DNA from: Gymnopus androsaceus JB14
Lineage: Eukaryota; Basidiomycota; Agaricomycetes; Agaricales; Omphalotaceae
NCBI GenBank assembly: GCA_009733575.1
Contig: ML769405.1
Coordinates: 186,001-250,000 of the forward strand
Reading direction: 5' to 3'
Length of the DNA: 64,000 nt
A model generated the notes under the pieces. The model saw only the letters and a list, made by a program, of their open reading frames with translations. It was not told the DNA's origin and ran no database searches. Positions 10,939 through 23,655 of this stretch are shown one piece after another. Position 1 is the first letter of the stretch; each line of letters starts with the position of its first letter. Made by a program: the position numbers and the translations under genes.

Positions 10939-12695
10939 CATGATTCCAATAACCTCTATATTTTGCTCCCGCCAGCCGACAAAGGAAAAAGGAAAACGTT
11001 CACGCTGCGAAGAAACGGAAACGCAATGCCACAGATTTGGACGCCACTTCAGCGGGAACCTCGAAGAGGGCCAAAGGCGATACAAATACCCGTCAACAGC
11101 TTTCCAATCGAACAAAGTCTTTGAACAAAGCTGGATTCAGTGCTGCATCATCTTCCACAGCGGATGAATCTCGTTCGCCGGCGGACGCCTCCTCATCTCC
11201 AACTTGTCACTCCCAAGTCCCTTGCGAGGCCCACAGATTCTCGACATGGTCGACGATCCCAAAGGAATGATTGATCTCACTTCTGAACTATCTGACAGTC
11301 AACTTGACTCAGATGCAGAGGATCCTTTTTTGGTTCAGACTGCTATTTCGCCTATGAAGCGAGCAGTTCCGAAATCCATTCCACTTCCACCTACCCTCTT
11401 CAGCTCAATAAGAGCCAGCACCACTGCTCCTTCACGGTCACGAACATCTACCTCCACTCGGTCTATCTCACAGATTTTAGATCGTTCGACCATCCCGAGC
11501 ACGCCGAAGAAGCGCTCTTCAACTCGTACTGAGGAGATTGTTCCCGAAACGCCAGAGCACACGTCCTTGTTGACTGGTGCAGCTTGGAATGACGAAGGGT
11601 CTACCTGATCTATCTCAAGTACCGACTTCACAAAGTCAGGAAGTGGATATCGATCTATCTTTGTACGGTAAACGCCAGGCGCCTCCGTCCGACGAGATAG
11701 TCCCTTCCTCCCAGTCGCCGGATCTGGATACCATGTGTTTGGCTGTCTCTCCGCGTAGAGTACGAGTAATGAGGCAGCTCGAACAAGACAGACGTATCGC
11801 AGCTGCAGCTGAACTCAGGGAAGCCGAGACCAGCAAGGAGATCAAAGACAGTCCGCCTTTAGATGAAATAGTCCCTTGCTCGCAATCGCAAGATGTGGAT
11901 AGCATGTATTTCACTATCTCCCCACGTAGAGTGCGTGTGATGCGGCAGCTCGAACAAGACAGACGTATTGCAGCTGCAGCTGAGATTGTGCCAAGTTCTC
12001 AATCACAGGAGCAGGATCTGCTTGGACATCCTAGCCAGTGGCATGATGCGTTTCCTGAGTACGCTGTTTTTTCCAACGACTTTTTGGCTCAATTAACTAA
12101 TGCAGTACATCTAGCAATACGAATACGACTATCCGTCAAGCTTCCTCTAATTCTGACTCAGAAGACCACATCGACACTACGATTCTGAACTCGTGCGTGA
12201 AAATCAAAATGCTCATTTAGTGTTCTTGCTGACCTTTTTTCCAGTGACTTCCGCGATACTCACCGTTCCCAGACATTGCGATGCTCAGGTTCCTTCGTTC
12301 CTATCGACGATGAAGATATCCAAAGCCTATTTGAGAATGAAGAAAAGATCGTAGAGCAAGAGCAAGTGGTTGCAGTGAGAGTAGATTCAGAAACGGAGGA
12401 TGACTACGAGGAATGGATACCGCCCGCTCAGCCTCGACATGCTCCTGAGCCAGCGGCTCTCCCGCCTTCTCAGCCACGGTTGGGTGAGATTGAAGATGAA
12501 GTGTCTGGCGAGCAGCTCCCTCTCACTCAGCCTGAGGTGCAGTCCTGGCAGACAAACGTTTCTGCATATTCTTATCCCTCGGAGGTATTGGGTTTCTTCG
12601 ATATGTTGGAGGGGGGCATAGCTTGGCATATTTTTGGAGGCTTCTTTAGCTTGTATATTGTGTATATAGTACGTTATCCATATGAACGTTATTAG
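10939..12695 (+). pseudogene. Disordered nuclear-type protein with duplicated block; frame broken
   Basis: Not recognised. Exons read through a basic stretch (AAKKRKRNATD, a probable nuclear signal), a Ser/Thr-rich region, and a segment where about 38 residues occur twice: EIVPSSQS...SPRRVRVMRQLEQDRRIAAAAE near 11690-11810 and again near 11866-11982. A third partial EIVPSSQSQEQD follows. The tail is acidic and Gln/Pro-rich (ETEDDYEEWIPPAQP). The coding frame changes near 11215 and 11590 without an intron long enough to explain it, and again near 12110. First ATG and last exon are uncertain. Short linear motifs of the type TEIVPxSQ recall nuclear scaffold proteins, but no domain supports a function. 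Confidence 0.45.
11690..11985 (+). repeat. Coding tandem duplication, about 115 bp per unit
   Basis: Units at about 11692-11808 and 11866-11982 encode nearly the same peptide (VRVMRQLEQDRRIAAAAE at the end of each). They are separated by a unique ETSKEIKDSPP stretch. The nucleotide match is highest over the Arg-rich helix, so selection on the peptide is possible. Confidence 0.7.
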
Positions 12696-12826
12696 TTTTG
12701 TATAAAATAAAATAATTTACTGGAAGATGCAGGCTCCGATAAGGCTATAGGCTATCCAGATCCGCTTTATTAGCAGATTAGACGCGGCACGCGACACAAA
12801 CACAAACTCTTCAATTTCTCTCCATC

Positions 12827-14266
12827 ATGTCTGGACGCCTTCAACACAGAGTCAGTTCTTCTTTTTCCATCCAAACAAACTTACTAAATGCACGCTTTCC
12901 TTTCACAAGGTAGCACTCATCACTGGTGCAGGATCGTACGTGACTCGAGTCATTCCTCCATACTTATCTCCTCTGATCATTCCATCTATCCAGAGGTATC
13001 GGCCTCGAATCATCAGTTCTCTTCGCTCAGGAAGGCGCACACATCATCCTTGCTGATATCAACCTCGAAGGAGCGAAGAAAGGAGCAGAGATAATCGCGA
13101 AAAGATATCCCAATGTCAAAGCTATCGCGATTAAATGCGATGTGAGCAAGGAGGAGGATATAAAGAACGCTGTGGATACTGCTGTGAAGGAATTTGGGAG
13201 ATTAGATGTTATGGTGAGTCGTGTTTGTGTAATCCCCGACGCAGTTCTCTAAGGAATCGGTCTGTTTGTTTAGTTTAACAATGCAGGTGCGTTTCTTTCA
13301 GCCAGTAAAACTTTCATTCGATCTACATGTGTTGCTCAGGTATCATGCACCCTGAGGACGACAACGCCCTCAACACAGAGGCACGTATCTGGGACCTCAC
13401 GATGGGGATCAACGTCAAAGGCGTTTGGTGGGGATGCAAATACGCGATCTTGGCTATGAGGCAGAATCCTACGGATGAAACTAAAGGATTGCACACTGGT
13501 GGTAGTATCATCAACACTGCTAGCTTTGTTGCTTTGATGGGTGCTGCTACTCCTCAGTTGGCTTGTACGTGCCATTATTTCCATACTAGTTTCTTGAATC
13601 TGCGTTTCTGACTGGGCTGGGATGTATAGATACCGCGTCCAAGGTGCTTATCTATCTCTCTGTCGCCTTCCCTCATTTATTCCGAGTTATAGGGTGCCGT
13701 GCTCGCTATGACGCGTGAGCTCGCCATGGTTCATGCAAGAGAAGGCATTCGTTTCAACTCACTCTGCCCGTACGTCACGTATGAACCCATTACCTCTATG
13801 TTACTCACGTCGACGCGGATGCTTCCAGTGGCCCACTCAAGACTCGTCAGTTTGTCTTTCTCGCATACATCCTTCTTGCTGACTCGAATCTATAACGTTG
13901 TGGAATTAGCTTTGTTAATGGATTTCCTCAACACGGAAGAGAAGAGGCAGCGCCGAATGGTGCATCTTCCTATGGGTAGATTCGGTGAAGCGATTGAGCA
14001 GGCCAAGGCTGCACTTTTCTGTGCGTATTTCGGGGTTGGTGAATTCTTTCTCTTGCTTATATGTTATGTTTTAGTGGCGAGTGACGATAGCAGTTACATG
14101 ACGGTGAGGAGCCTTATTTCCTTCGTCATTGAGCCTTCCCATGCTGATCACCTCCATACGTACATAGGGTACCGATTTCACCGTCGACGGAGGACTTTCG
14201 TCCGCATACGTGACTGCAACCGGAGAGCCTGTTTTGCCACCCCCTGCGAGCTTGGCGAACAACTGA
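12827..14266 (+). CDS. Short-chain dehydrogenase/reductase (classical SDR)
   Basis: A cytosolic NAD(P)H oxidoreductase of the FabG-like classical SDR group; the substrate cannot be told. The Rossmann motif VALITGAGSGIG follows an 8-residue leader, then FNNAGIMHP, the substrate-side GGSIINTASFVALMG, and the catalytic YTASK split by two introns. C-terminal VDGGLSSAYVTATGEP is typical. About nine introns, all GT-AG, join in frame, and every catalytic residue (Ser, Tyr, Lys) is present. The protein is about 290 residues, the family size. It is flanked by unrelated genes, so a pathway is not suggested. Confidence 0.9.
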
Positions 14267-14519
14267 TCTGAAGGCTATCCGCAACATTGCGTCGTGGACA
14301 GAAGCACAACTGAAATTGACTAGGTTCTGGCAAAGGCAATCTTTGGAATAAGTAGAAGTTACAAATGGCAATTATATACAGTAGAATACAGCCATAAAGG
14401 AAACAACCCTGAGAGAGAGGAAGAAAACTGAACAGAGAAGGAGAATTTGTAAAGCTAGACTTATTTCATTTAACAACTACGCTCGCTTGAGACTCGGTGT
14501 AGAGAGACAGAATGAACGT

Positions 14520-15445
14520 TTACTGGGCTTTGGCTCGGCGTTGATCACCTTCGATCTTCTTGATGCGTGCAATTTCCTTGCCGACATCGTTATTGAGGCG
14601 TTTGTACATATCAGGGCGATATCCAAGCGCGAAAAGACATTCCAAATGGACAAAGAAGGGAGCGAGGACGATGGCTGTAGTTGGTTCGATGAGAAGGAAT
14701 ATGGATGGATAGAATAGTAAACGTTATTCACCTCCAACTAAATTGTCAAAGAGAGCCGGGGCTCGCTTCTCTGCAACACCGTGCCCGATGAACTGGGCGA
14801 TCCAAGATAGCGTGTGCATGACGATAGCAACTGTGAGATGGTCTGGGCGTTGAGCAAATGCATTGGCAGTCAAAACGGAGAGCGTGAATTGGGGCGCATA
14901 AAGCAGCTATGGGTAAGTATAGTTAGGAAGAGATATTCTCGACAAAGTGGAAATAAAACACAAACAGCAGCGACTGGTTCCAGCATGAGGTAATACGCCT
15001 CATACACTGCCACGAGCAAAGTGGAATAGTTCAAGTCAAGGATAAGGTAATCGTTGATCTCGTATCGGTATTCCGGTAAGAATGAAGGATGTGGAGCACT
15101 GGCCAAGAGAACTTGGGCGGACCTAGAAAGGAATAGCTTTGAGAAACTTGAAAAGCAGATTGAGATTTTGTATTGATTTACCACATAATAAGAGGAACGC
15201 AAATGCAGTGAATCGCGACGTTTATCGAGTTTGAATGGTATGCGCCATAGAAAGTGAGCTTTAGGATCAGTAAGTATCAGTGGAAGGATATGGACACCGG
15301 GGCATTGGCCATAGCACCTAGAGTTTGAGCCTTTGTCTTTTGAAATGGCCGGGTGCACTTCATATGAAAGCACAGATGCCATGACCAATGCTAGGTGGTG
15401 TAGAAAAATGCTTACCTGCGAGTGAACGTCAAAAATGCCGGGCAT
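14520..15445 (-). CDS. MPO1: MPO1-like 2-hydroxy fatty acid dioxygenase (DUF962)
   Basis: The yeast relative is an ER-membrane Fe(II)-dependent enzyme that alpha-oxidises 2-hydroxy fatty acids in phytosphingosine breakdown. The spliced protein starts [20 protein letters not shown] at 15445 and keeps the family landmarks: the first YHSNxINVxIHxxCVPLI histidines, [46 protein letters not shown] and [17 protein letters not shown]. Hydrophobic helices agree with an ER protein. It ends in a lysine/arginine-rich tail ([13 protein letters not shown]). About five introns are in phase and no lesion was found. It diverges from SEC22 with 188 bases between the two starts, a likely shared promoter. Confidence 0.88.
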
Positions 15446-15633
15446 ATTGAGGGATTGGTTAGGGTAGTGAAGGAGCAGACAGAAAGCTGTTTTATTATAT
15501 GTCGTGGGCGTTCAGAATCATAAGCCGCGAATGAGCTCGTCCGGTCTAGTAACCCCGGTAGCCCGGACATTCATATTACACTTACGTCAATTCGTCATTC
15601 AATCTCTTTCTCGACCAAGTCTCGCCTTCGAGG

Positions 15634-16516
15634 ATGGTAAAATCGACGATCTTAGTGAGGGCTTCTGATGCCCTTCCTCTAGCTGCCAGTGTAGACGACG
15701 AACAGGTCCGGTCTGAAAATATCCAAATGGTCCATGTTATACTCACTAGTCTAACTGAATCAGACAGAACAAGCTCTTGGAGAGCACAAACAGCAGGCCA
15801 AGCTCATTTTCCGACGAATTTCCCCCAATTCCGAACCGAGATGCTCAATAGAAAGTGGTCAATATACCCTGCAGTACGAGTCCTGCTAAATTCTTCAAGC
15901 ACTATTGTTCTTACGCTGTCTTGCCAGCTACCTCATCGCTGACAATGTCGTGTTCCTGACAATCGCAGACAAGTCTTACCCAAGGAAATTGGCATTCTCA
16001 TATCTCGACGAACTTTCAAAAGAATTCGCTAATACCTATGGACCCAAGGTTGAAACAGTGCGGAAGCCATACGCTTTCGTCGGATTCGGTGCGTGTTTTG
16101 AGCGCCGTCCGTATACGTGTCAAGCCAACTCTTTTTATTTTTGAAGACACGTTCATGTCCAAAACCGCGCGGCTGTACCAAGACACGAGAACAGCCAGCG
16201 CAGCAAATAGCTCGGGGTTGGACACACTAAATAACGAGTTACAAGATGTTACTAGGATTATGACAAAGAACATGGAGGAGCTGCTGTGGAGAGGAGATTC
16301 TTTGGACCGTACGCTGCTTTGCTCGTTTCTACAAAGCTCAGCTAATAATCCTTTGCTTCAGGAATGTCACATCTGTCTACATCTCTACGGTCAGAGTCTG
16401 AAAAATACCGAAAGGCTGCCAGGAATGTTAACCTGCAAGCCATGATACGCCAATACGCACCACTTGGCGCCGTCGCACTCATTCTTATCATCTTTATATA
16501 CTGGAGATTCTGGTGA
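15634..16516 (+). CDS. SEC22: SEC22 R-SNARE
   Basis: Sec22 is the ER-Golgi vesicle SNARE. The N-terminal longin domain begins MVKSTILVRASDALPLAASVD and continues through YLIADNVVFLTIADKSYPRKLAFSYLDEL. The SNARE helix has the zero-layer arginine in LLWRGDSLDRMSHLS. A single C-terminal anchor follows (LGAVALILIIFIYWRFW, then stop). Introns join in frame: one after DDEQ, one inside the longin domain, one after VGF, one after GDSLD. Length about 215 residues is normal. Confidence 0.93.
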
Positions 16517-17006
16517 AGTGGACCTTTCGTACTGTGCTTGATTATTCCTGTAGCCTACTAGTAAAATATTATTGACAATCCAAATATTATTGACAATCCT
16601 AAGATTATCCAAAGGTGGCTTATCATCGGATAAGATAAGCAGGCGTGAGAGTCGGCATTGCGCCGATAGATCTTATTACCGACTCTCACTGCCGTTCGTC
16701 ACTGGATCGACAATTAGAGCTATTCTCTGAGTCTCGTCCCCCCACCCATCCCTGAACTCGAATCATTAACCAGCGTTATCAAACGTTCCGGCCTTGGTCA
16801 TCCGCGTGTTATAATTATTTTAGTGAGTATTTGCCCACCCTACGCAGGGCCAAGCCCCTGCCAAACCTCGTCGACTAGGATTCCATACTGACCACTATTG
16901 TATTGTACTATTGTACATATACTCTAGCTTGCTTATCTTATCTTATCTAAGTTGGCCTCGAGGCACACGGGAAATCTGTCGCACCACTTGCTTCTTATCC
17001 TCAACC
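16517..17006. other. Intergenic with inverted repeat
   Basis: Just after SEC22 an 18-bp unit (ATATTATTGACAATCC) occurs twice in tandem near 16567-16598. An 11-bp perfect inverted repeat, GTGAGAGTCGG at 16645-16655 and its complement at 16679-16689, encloses 23 bases. The rest is C/T-rich promoter for the next gene. Confidence 0.5.
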
Positions 17007-19685
17007 ATGTACAGTACTAACAGAGCGCCTTCACCGTCACCTTATGCTTCACCCTACGGAGCTGAATCTCAATACACGGCCCCACAATCCCCAGGAGGTG
17101 GCCTCACATACAACGCCAGGATCCATCACTTACACAACATCGACTGACGCTCAACGGCCAAGTCGTCTATCACCCTTTCAAGTGAGTACATACAAGACGG
17201 AAGCAGAATTATTTCGATCGTGACCAAATTTTGCTTTTACAGAGCCGTTCCAGCTAGGTAGGCTAAAACAGACAGAGATAATTGCTCCAACTGATGATTT
17301 CATCGATAGCTATCAGACACCGAACAGGTGTGGTTTCAGGAATACAATGGTCAGAATGCAACCAGACTTTGGTTGATTTGTAGATTGATATTTACCTGAA
17401 TAGGGTTCCAGCTGAGGCGACTCAAATGTTACCCGCTGGCGCCCAGCCGGCAAGTGTTGTCAGTTTTTGCATTCTCTTGATCTAACAAGATCGCTGACCT
17501 GTAAACTAGGACTTTGCTGAAGCATGGAACCGAGGGAACCTCAGCAAGGAAGACCAAAAGAATCTGAGAGATTGGTGAGTAAATCGATTTGCGCGGAGCC
17601 ATTCAAGCGTTCTTACAATACCCCCCTACGGAAATGATATCACCGAACCGCAATCATTTCTCGCAACCTTATCATTTGGGTTCGCCTTCTCTCCGGTACC
17701 TAAATGAACGTGCGGACTCCAGGCAACGCAGCGAAGAAAAACGGAGAAAGAAGGAAGAGAAGGAGTCGATGAAGTTTCTCCGCGAGAAGGATCGACATGG
17801 CCAAGGCCGGTACGAGAACGACCCCGATCTTCGTCTCGCTAGAGAGCGGGATGCTATTTCTCTTCAGCGCCGCAAAAGCTTCAACCAGGATAGCGCTGCG
17901 TTCCCTGGTGCATATCCGTCTTCCGGTTACGCTGGTTCGGAAGGCCGCACTGGATTTCCCGGTCCAAATGCGTCTCCTGGAATGTATCCTCCTGCCAATG
18001 TTCCCAGTCCCGGAATGGGATATACGAGAGAGCGCACCGGTGGTGGTCCCGGTTTGGCCGAGCAATTCGCTGATCTAGGTCTTGATCATCGTGATACAGG
18101 TATACCTCCCGGAGGACTCGCTCGGCCTCGTAAATACAGCACTCACGGTGCGCACGAGGTAGCTGACCGAGCTCGAAGACTCAGTGGCAATTTTGGCGAG
18201 CGTCCGTCCAGTATGTACGATCAGGGTGCGGGAGGGTATGCAGCACCTGGCTCCACTGCGGGATACACAGCGAGACCTGCTGGTGGTGTATCGTATGCAA
18301 GTTCCTCCCCTGGCCTTCGCTCTGTTGAGCCGCCGTATCCCCCAGGCCCGAGACCTAGTTCTCCGTATGGGAATTCCAACTACCCTCCGCCTGCTGCTCA
18401 GAATGCTTATCCTCAAGGATCCTCTCCTTATGGAACTCGTGCAGCATCCCCATATCACCGTGCTTCCTCTCCCTTCAATGGCCCAACTGCATCCCCGTAT
18501 GCTCGTTCAGCATCTCCTTTCGGTGCAGGAGGTGCAGGAGGGTCAGGTATCTATCCTCCTGGGCATATCATGGAAGGAAGACCCACGGTTCCTGGTGCAC
18601 GATCCCGAGCGACTACACCCATCCCTGGTATGGGTCCTGGAGTGGGGTACTCGAATACCCAGGGTATGCCACCGTCCATGGTACCCTCGCTAGCAGCGCC
18701 CGAATGCTTTTCTCGTCCCATTAATGCAGCTCACCCGTACACCCCATTCGAGACAATGAAAATACAAGATATGGATGTTTTCCTCGAATCACTGCCTCGT
18801 ATGCCCATCGTGCTTCAGACTCATGATGTCTACACGGAAGACTGGACTCGTCTAATGGATGTATGTGCTCATCAATCTTTTTTCTTATTCAGCTCCCCCC
18901 TGATGATGCTTTATTCTGCACATAGGACACTGCGCTGGCATGGTCGGGTCGTCTTCCCCTTCCTATTCCCAACCTCAATGGGAAACCACCAAAGAGAGCT
19001 ACGCTTGCAGCTAGGCTCCTTGAATTGTGGAACCACTCCTTCTTTGAGCGCCGAGGCGTTGAGCTCGTTCTTTATAAAGGACGCGAGCGGCGATCAGGTC
19101 CGCAATATGGATTGGTTGATTTACCCTACGATGATTACAACGACGATACATCGTCTTCGTCTTCTTCTTCCTCGGAAGGCGATGACCCTCAAATTTCAGC
19201 TGGATTCTATGGAGGAGGGTATCCTTCGTCGGATATGCATGGTATGCCAGACCGACAGAGGCGCCATGCTGCAAAATCCGAGAGGAGGAGGCGCAGGAAG
19301 GAGAAGAAACTTCGACGCCGGGAGAGGGAGAAGAGGTATTCGTTGTGGCTTTTTTGCTTACCGCAGGGTGCACCGGGTGGAGCAGGAGCTGGATCTATCT
19401 ACGGAGGTAGTGCGTCTATGTCTACACCGGGATACAGCACCTCGGTTGGTTCTGCTGGTTTCGGTTCCCATTCACCTGCCATGTCGGGTGCAGGTGCATT
19501 CAGGGGACCTTCACCTGGCCCAGGATATAACAATGGTCCTGCGGGTGCCTTTAGGGGACCTTCGCCTGGCCCTGGATATAATATTAATAACGGTCCTGCG
19601 GGTGCCTTTCAGAGGACCTTCGCCTGGCCCTGGGTATAATAGCGGTCCTCAGATGTCGACTTATCCGGGAATGCTTCAGCATTGA
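17007..19685 (+). pseudogene. DUF6699-like Pro/Gly/Tyr-rich protein, frame disturbed
   Basis: The order of parts is that of a large agaricomycete family: N-terminal VVYHPFKAVPASYQTP and VPAEATQMLPAGAQPA, a charged coiled segment (RRKKEEKESMKFLREK), a long low-complexity SPYG/PSPG region, then a DUF6699-like fold (HPYTPFETMKIQDMDVF...LPRMPIVLQTHDVYTEDWTRLMD, RATLAARLLELWNHSFFERRGVELVLYKGRERRSGPQ). It ends in repeats of AFRGPSPGPGYN. The function of the family is unknown. Frame changes are needed near 17110-17150 and at about 19611 in the third terminal repeat (one extra C). Another near 17325 can be avoided by a different splice. Lesions at repeats suggest slippage or base-calling error, so the gene may be alive. 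Confidence 0.6.
19500..19650 (+). repeat. Coding repeat AFRGPSPGPGYN, three units
   Basis: Three units of about 45-54 bp begin near 19492, 19546 and 19600. The first two are in one frame; the third gains a base and is read in the next frame. This is the usual place for replication slippage. Confidence 0.7.
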
Positions 19686-20184
19686 ACGGATCAAGTAAGT
19701 AAGCCTCCATGTACAATATGATCTTTATGAGCTTTATCTACTCTACTCAATATCTGCTTCATATCATGTTATCTTGGATACATTCGGAATACGTCCTTAG
19801 CTATGTACAGTGTAAATCCGTGGAATTGTATCCATAGCGATAATTCGATTGAGCACTCAGAAGTAACTATGAAAGATAGATAGATAGATAGATACTCGGC
19901 TCCGCCCTAAGGCGGGGTCCCACGAGGGAACAGCCGGTATGGTACTAGAAGCAGATGGAAGCAGAAGAATGGAAGCAGAAGAGCATACATAAAATCTTCC
20001 TTCCTTCGCTTTAGCCAGATGAGCGCTAATCACACAAAAATTGTTCTCGTTAACTATGAACTAAGTAGTCCTAAGTAAGTCTATTAATCCTCTCTTCTCT
20101 TCATTTGGGCAGTTCCCGAAAGGAACTCACGACCTTTCCTCTGTTCATTAGGACTCTTCGTTGCATCCACCTTTCCAAATTCGC
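19686..20184. other. Intergenic with GATA microsatellite
   Basis: A (GATA)n run sits at about 19873-19893, followed by a GAAGCAGAA-type repeat near 19945-19985. No gene is visible. The last part is the leader of the F-box locus. Confidence 0.5.
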
Positions 20185-22261
20185 ATGGCACACTATTTGT
20201 ATCAATCACGCATTGAAGATCCCATTTGGCTCCAACCAGATGATATTTCCTTCCTTCGGACTCGTCTTTCCGAAGCAGAGGATGTTATACAGATCATCGA
20301 AAAGCGGATGGAGGAACTCACAGCTCATATTCCCGAGTTGACACGTCAGAAACACGCGAAACTCGTTGAGATTGTTTCGCTCCGAAATGTTCTTGCTCCT
20401 GTTCGTCGAGTTCCTTTGGAGATCCTCACGGAAATATTCGAGCTTTCATGTCTTCCGAAATACGGCTTTCGCGAAAGTGATCTCGTTCCCGATATGTTCA
20501 TGCTTACTAGTGTGTGTGCGGCTTGGAGAAAGGCCGCACATACTACCCCTCGACTCTGGTCCAGACTATGCATTTCATTCGCGAAAGAGCTGGTTCCGGG
20601 CTCTGATTTTGCATGGATCAATGACTGGATCACTCGGTGTCGAAGGGTTCCTCTGGACTTGTACATTCAGTTTGATCTCTATATTTTGGAGCTCGAAGAC
20701 CCGGATAATCTTATCATGGAGAGGGCGGCGCAATTATTGGAGTACATTTTAGGGCATTTTGGGGATATAATTCGATTGCTGGATATATCAGGACGACCAT
20801 CAGCATTTCTCCCCATTCTCCAACTGCCACGTTCTTCCCTGCTTTCATTGGAAGAATTGTCTTTCGAAATCTGCGAAGCTAAAAATGACACTGTTAAAGA
20901 TCTGGTAGATCTTTTCCCTCGGAAAGTCGATGTCCTCTTAGGTGCAGACAAATTGCGACAGGTCAAATCCACAGTGCCTCATTTCTAAGGTTGCTGGCCC
21001 TACCTGCAGAACAACTGACGTTGCTAAAGGCAAATACAAAGGAATACGATGATTTGGATCGAGTGACGTTTGTAGACATATTGGTGCGATGCAAACAACT
21101 GGTCAGCCTTGAAATCTACCTACCGGTAGATTTTCAGGGATTCAGCATCAGCGCTAACCATTCCATCTTTCTACCCGCATTGCGGTCGCTCGAAACCTCT
21201 TCTTCCACTGCAACTGAAAATATCTTACCCTGCCTTACTGCTCCTCTCCTTGAGCAAATGTCTCTCCGTCACAATGGCCGGGATTTAGATAGTTTAGTCA
21301 GGGGCCTCACCGGGTTTCAACAACGCTCCTCCACTTCGCTGTCATCCCTGGCGCTTCATCGTTGTGGAAATGGAAACGGAGCTCTTGAATCCGAAATCCT
21401 CATCGAGAAGGTGATTGCAGTAGTCTCTGTTTTCCCCACAATCCAATCGCTTGAGATCCGACCTTTATTCGAACGTGGACCTTCTAATCCAAGCGCTGAC
21501 TTGTACTGAAGGCCGCCATGTCCTCGCAAACCTCAAAAACCTTGTATTGGCTGGTTATTGGCGGCAACGTAGGGACTATCTCAGTGTTTCTTGTCTCAAA
21601 TCTATGATCCTTTCACGGTGGTGGCCGGACAGTGGATCTGATGCACTCACGCGCAATGGAGTATTTCGCTTGCAGAGGCTGACTCTGCGGGGGTTTTGTA
21701 TCAAGGACTCGGGAGAAGACATTGCATGCATATCTATGTTCTCTGGCCTAGTTTTCGACTATACGCCACCTGGAAAAGGTTGGTAGGCAGGAGGTGATTG
21801 GGCAACTCTGTGGGTTTGACTTATGTGCATATATGTGTCTCTACCTTGAAAAGATGTTTCATAGTTATACAATGTTGTACTGTTCGCTGCTGTTCGTAGG
21901 GCTCAAGGCCTTCATCTTGTTTATATTTGTAGAGGAGCCGGAGTTTGTTAAGGATATGGGTGTGGACATTGCCTTTTGTCTCGCCCTCATTCACGTCCTG
22001 TGGACATCATACTATGCCATGACGCTCTTCTCAGCTGGTCCTTTCCACTCGCGCATCGCAGGATTTGCTGCAGTCATCGAGGCTCGAACAGCTAATATCG
22101 TTTCCGTGTTACGTGCGGTCTCACACAAAAGTGAAATCGTGGTGACAGTGACGCACGGCCTGAACGGAAGGTTGGAAGATGATACAGATGAATGGAGATG
22201 GCTCGATCGCCTTAGACTCGAACCACTCCCTGCTGCTGTCACTTTTCGCTGGCGCCTTTGA
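20185..22261 (+). pseudogene. F-box protein with leucine-rich tail, frameshifted
   Basis: An agaricomycete-type F-box protein, expected to be a substrate receptor of an SCF ubiquitin ligase. After an N-terminal coiled segment (LSEAEDVIQIIEKRMEELTAHIPEL) comes the F-box core RRVPLEILTEIFELSC followed by LTSVCAAWRKAAHTTPRLWSRL, as in hundreds of paralogs. The leucine-rich region continues in a second frame from about 20955 (FLRLLALPAEQLTLLK) and in a third from about 21470 (LIQALTCTEGRHVLANLKNLVL). A hydrophobic further part to 22261 is less certain. No intron explains these changes, so the locus is probably a pseudogene, common in this fast-evolving family. A 43-bp piece near 22020 recurs at about 25398. 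Confidence 0.7.
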
Positions 22262-23655
22262 TCGATTGTCATCAAGGTGTCAACACCAAAGCTACTGGCT
22301 CGAGTCTACGATTGCCTAGTATTCTTCATGTCACCTCTACTCTTTGGAACCTCCCTGCTGATTTGCCCGACCGGCCAAGCCCATACCAATCTAGTTCTGA
22401 CTCCATGCGGTAATAGTGGCTTATTGTCCTGAACCACGGCTACAACTCACTCTGGACACTTTACACTTAATAGGACGGTCATAGAGATCATATCTACAAG
22501 TACTACCATCCCTTTCGACGCCATTCCCCCGCCTCCTTTGCCACCGCCGAGTGTCAGTCCAGCTTGGGCACCGCTGACGCTTCAAGCGTAACACGTATCA
22601 TTTTCGCTTTCAATATCAATATTTGCATTGACAACAAAGGCTGATTTCGGAATTGGGTGAAGGAAATCGCTGAATCGGTCGAATGCCATCTGTTCGTGGC
22701 TCTGGGTTGGAATACTCCGCTCATCCTCATGCACGACCCACGACCTCCCTATACATATCTCATCCTTGTCAGCGTTCCGTCTATCTCCGCACCTCGAGCA
22801 ACTTCGATATCCATCGCAGTGCCATCGCCAATCCTTCTTTCTCAACTCAGAGTCGGATACAGGGATAAATTCCCTATCTATGTACTAATTATTGGTTGAG
22901 GGCAATGTTCGATGACCTCCTTCATGCGTCTTCGCCTCTACTCCAACGACTGCTGGGGTTCTCGGCTTCTAGTTGGCCCTGGCTCTGGAGAGTAGTGTTT
23001 TTCAAGGCCGTTTTCAATCGATCAACAGTGATACTGAATTGAAAGATGCGCAGCTAAAGAGCCATACTCTATATTGTGGCTCCGGCTCAGAATCATGGGT
23101 TGGAGTATCGAGGTCTAATGCCAGCGATGTTGACAGAGCAATGAGCGTATTTATGTTGAATTGGGTGCATACAACATATTACGAAATGTTCATTGAAAGG
23201 AACTGAAGCTTCAACCCATATGTTAATGCCACCTGCCAATCTTCGTTCACCTTGTCCCCATCCTCCTTGCATGACGGACGACTCGGATGCACCATTGACA
23301 TCTGGAAACGGTGTTACCTTCCTATACCCTCCGCTGAAGCCCCCTTCCTTCAACACTCTCCCTTTCAATCCTGCATCGTATATCGATCCTGGTCCTACCT
23401 CTCAACTATGATCGAAGACTTCCCTTTTGTGCCCTCCATACTGGCGAGCTTTCAACAGCAAGTATCAATAACCTTGACACTCGGATTGCTGCTGCGGAGA
23501 TGCTATCAATGAGAACCTTTGGAGTCAGCGGTGGGAGGTCAAATCGAACATTCATAGGTTCGTGTGTGCAACGCCTTGTCCTCAGTTCTGTTCCACCGTG
23601 CTATTAAAGCACCTGGTTTTCAAGTGCCTTGGCCATTGCCCATTTTCTCATCATC
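22262..23655. other. 1.4 kb without assignable gene
   Basis: Plus-strand pieces look coding in composition, for example 23193-23411 (LYPPLKPPSFNTLPFNP), but have no partner exons or known motif. It may be the decayed remainder of a larger gene beyond the F-box locus. Confidence 0.35.

Noticed and set aside
3593..14266. MFS transporter, peroxidase and SDR as a secondary-metabolite cluster
   Set aside because: No polyketide synthase, NRPS, terpene cyclase, P450 or regulator is present, and housekeeping genes lie between.
16567..16598. Tandem ATATTATTGACAATCC as an origin or regulatory array
   Set aside because: Only two copies and no supporting signal.
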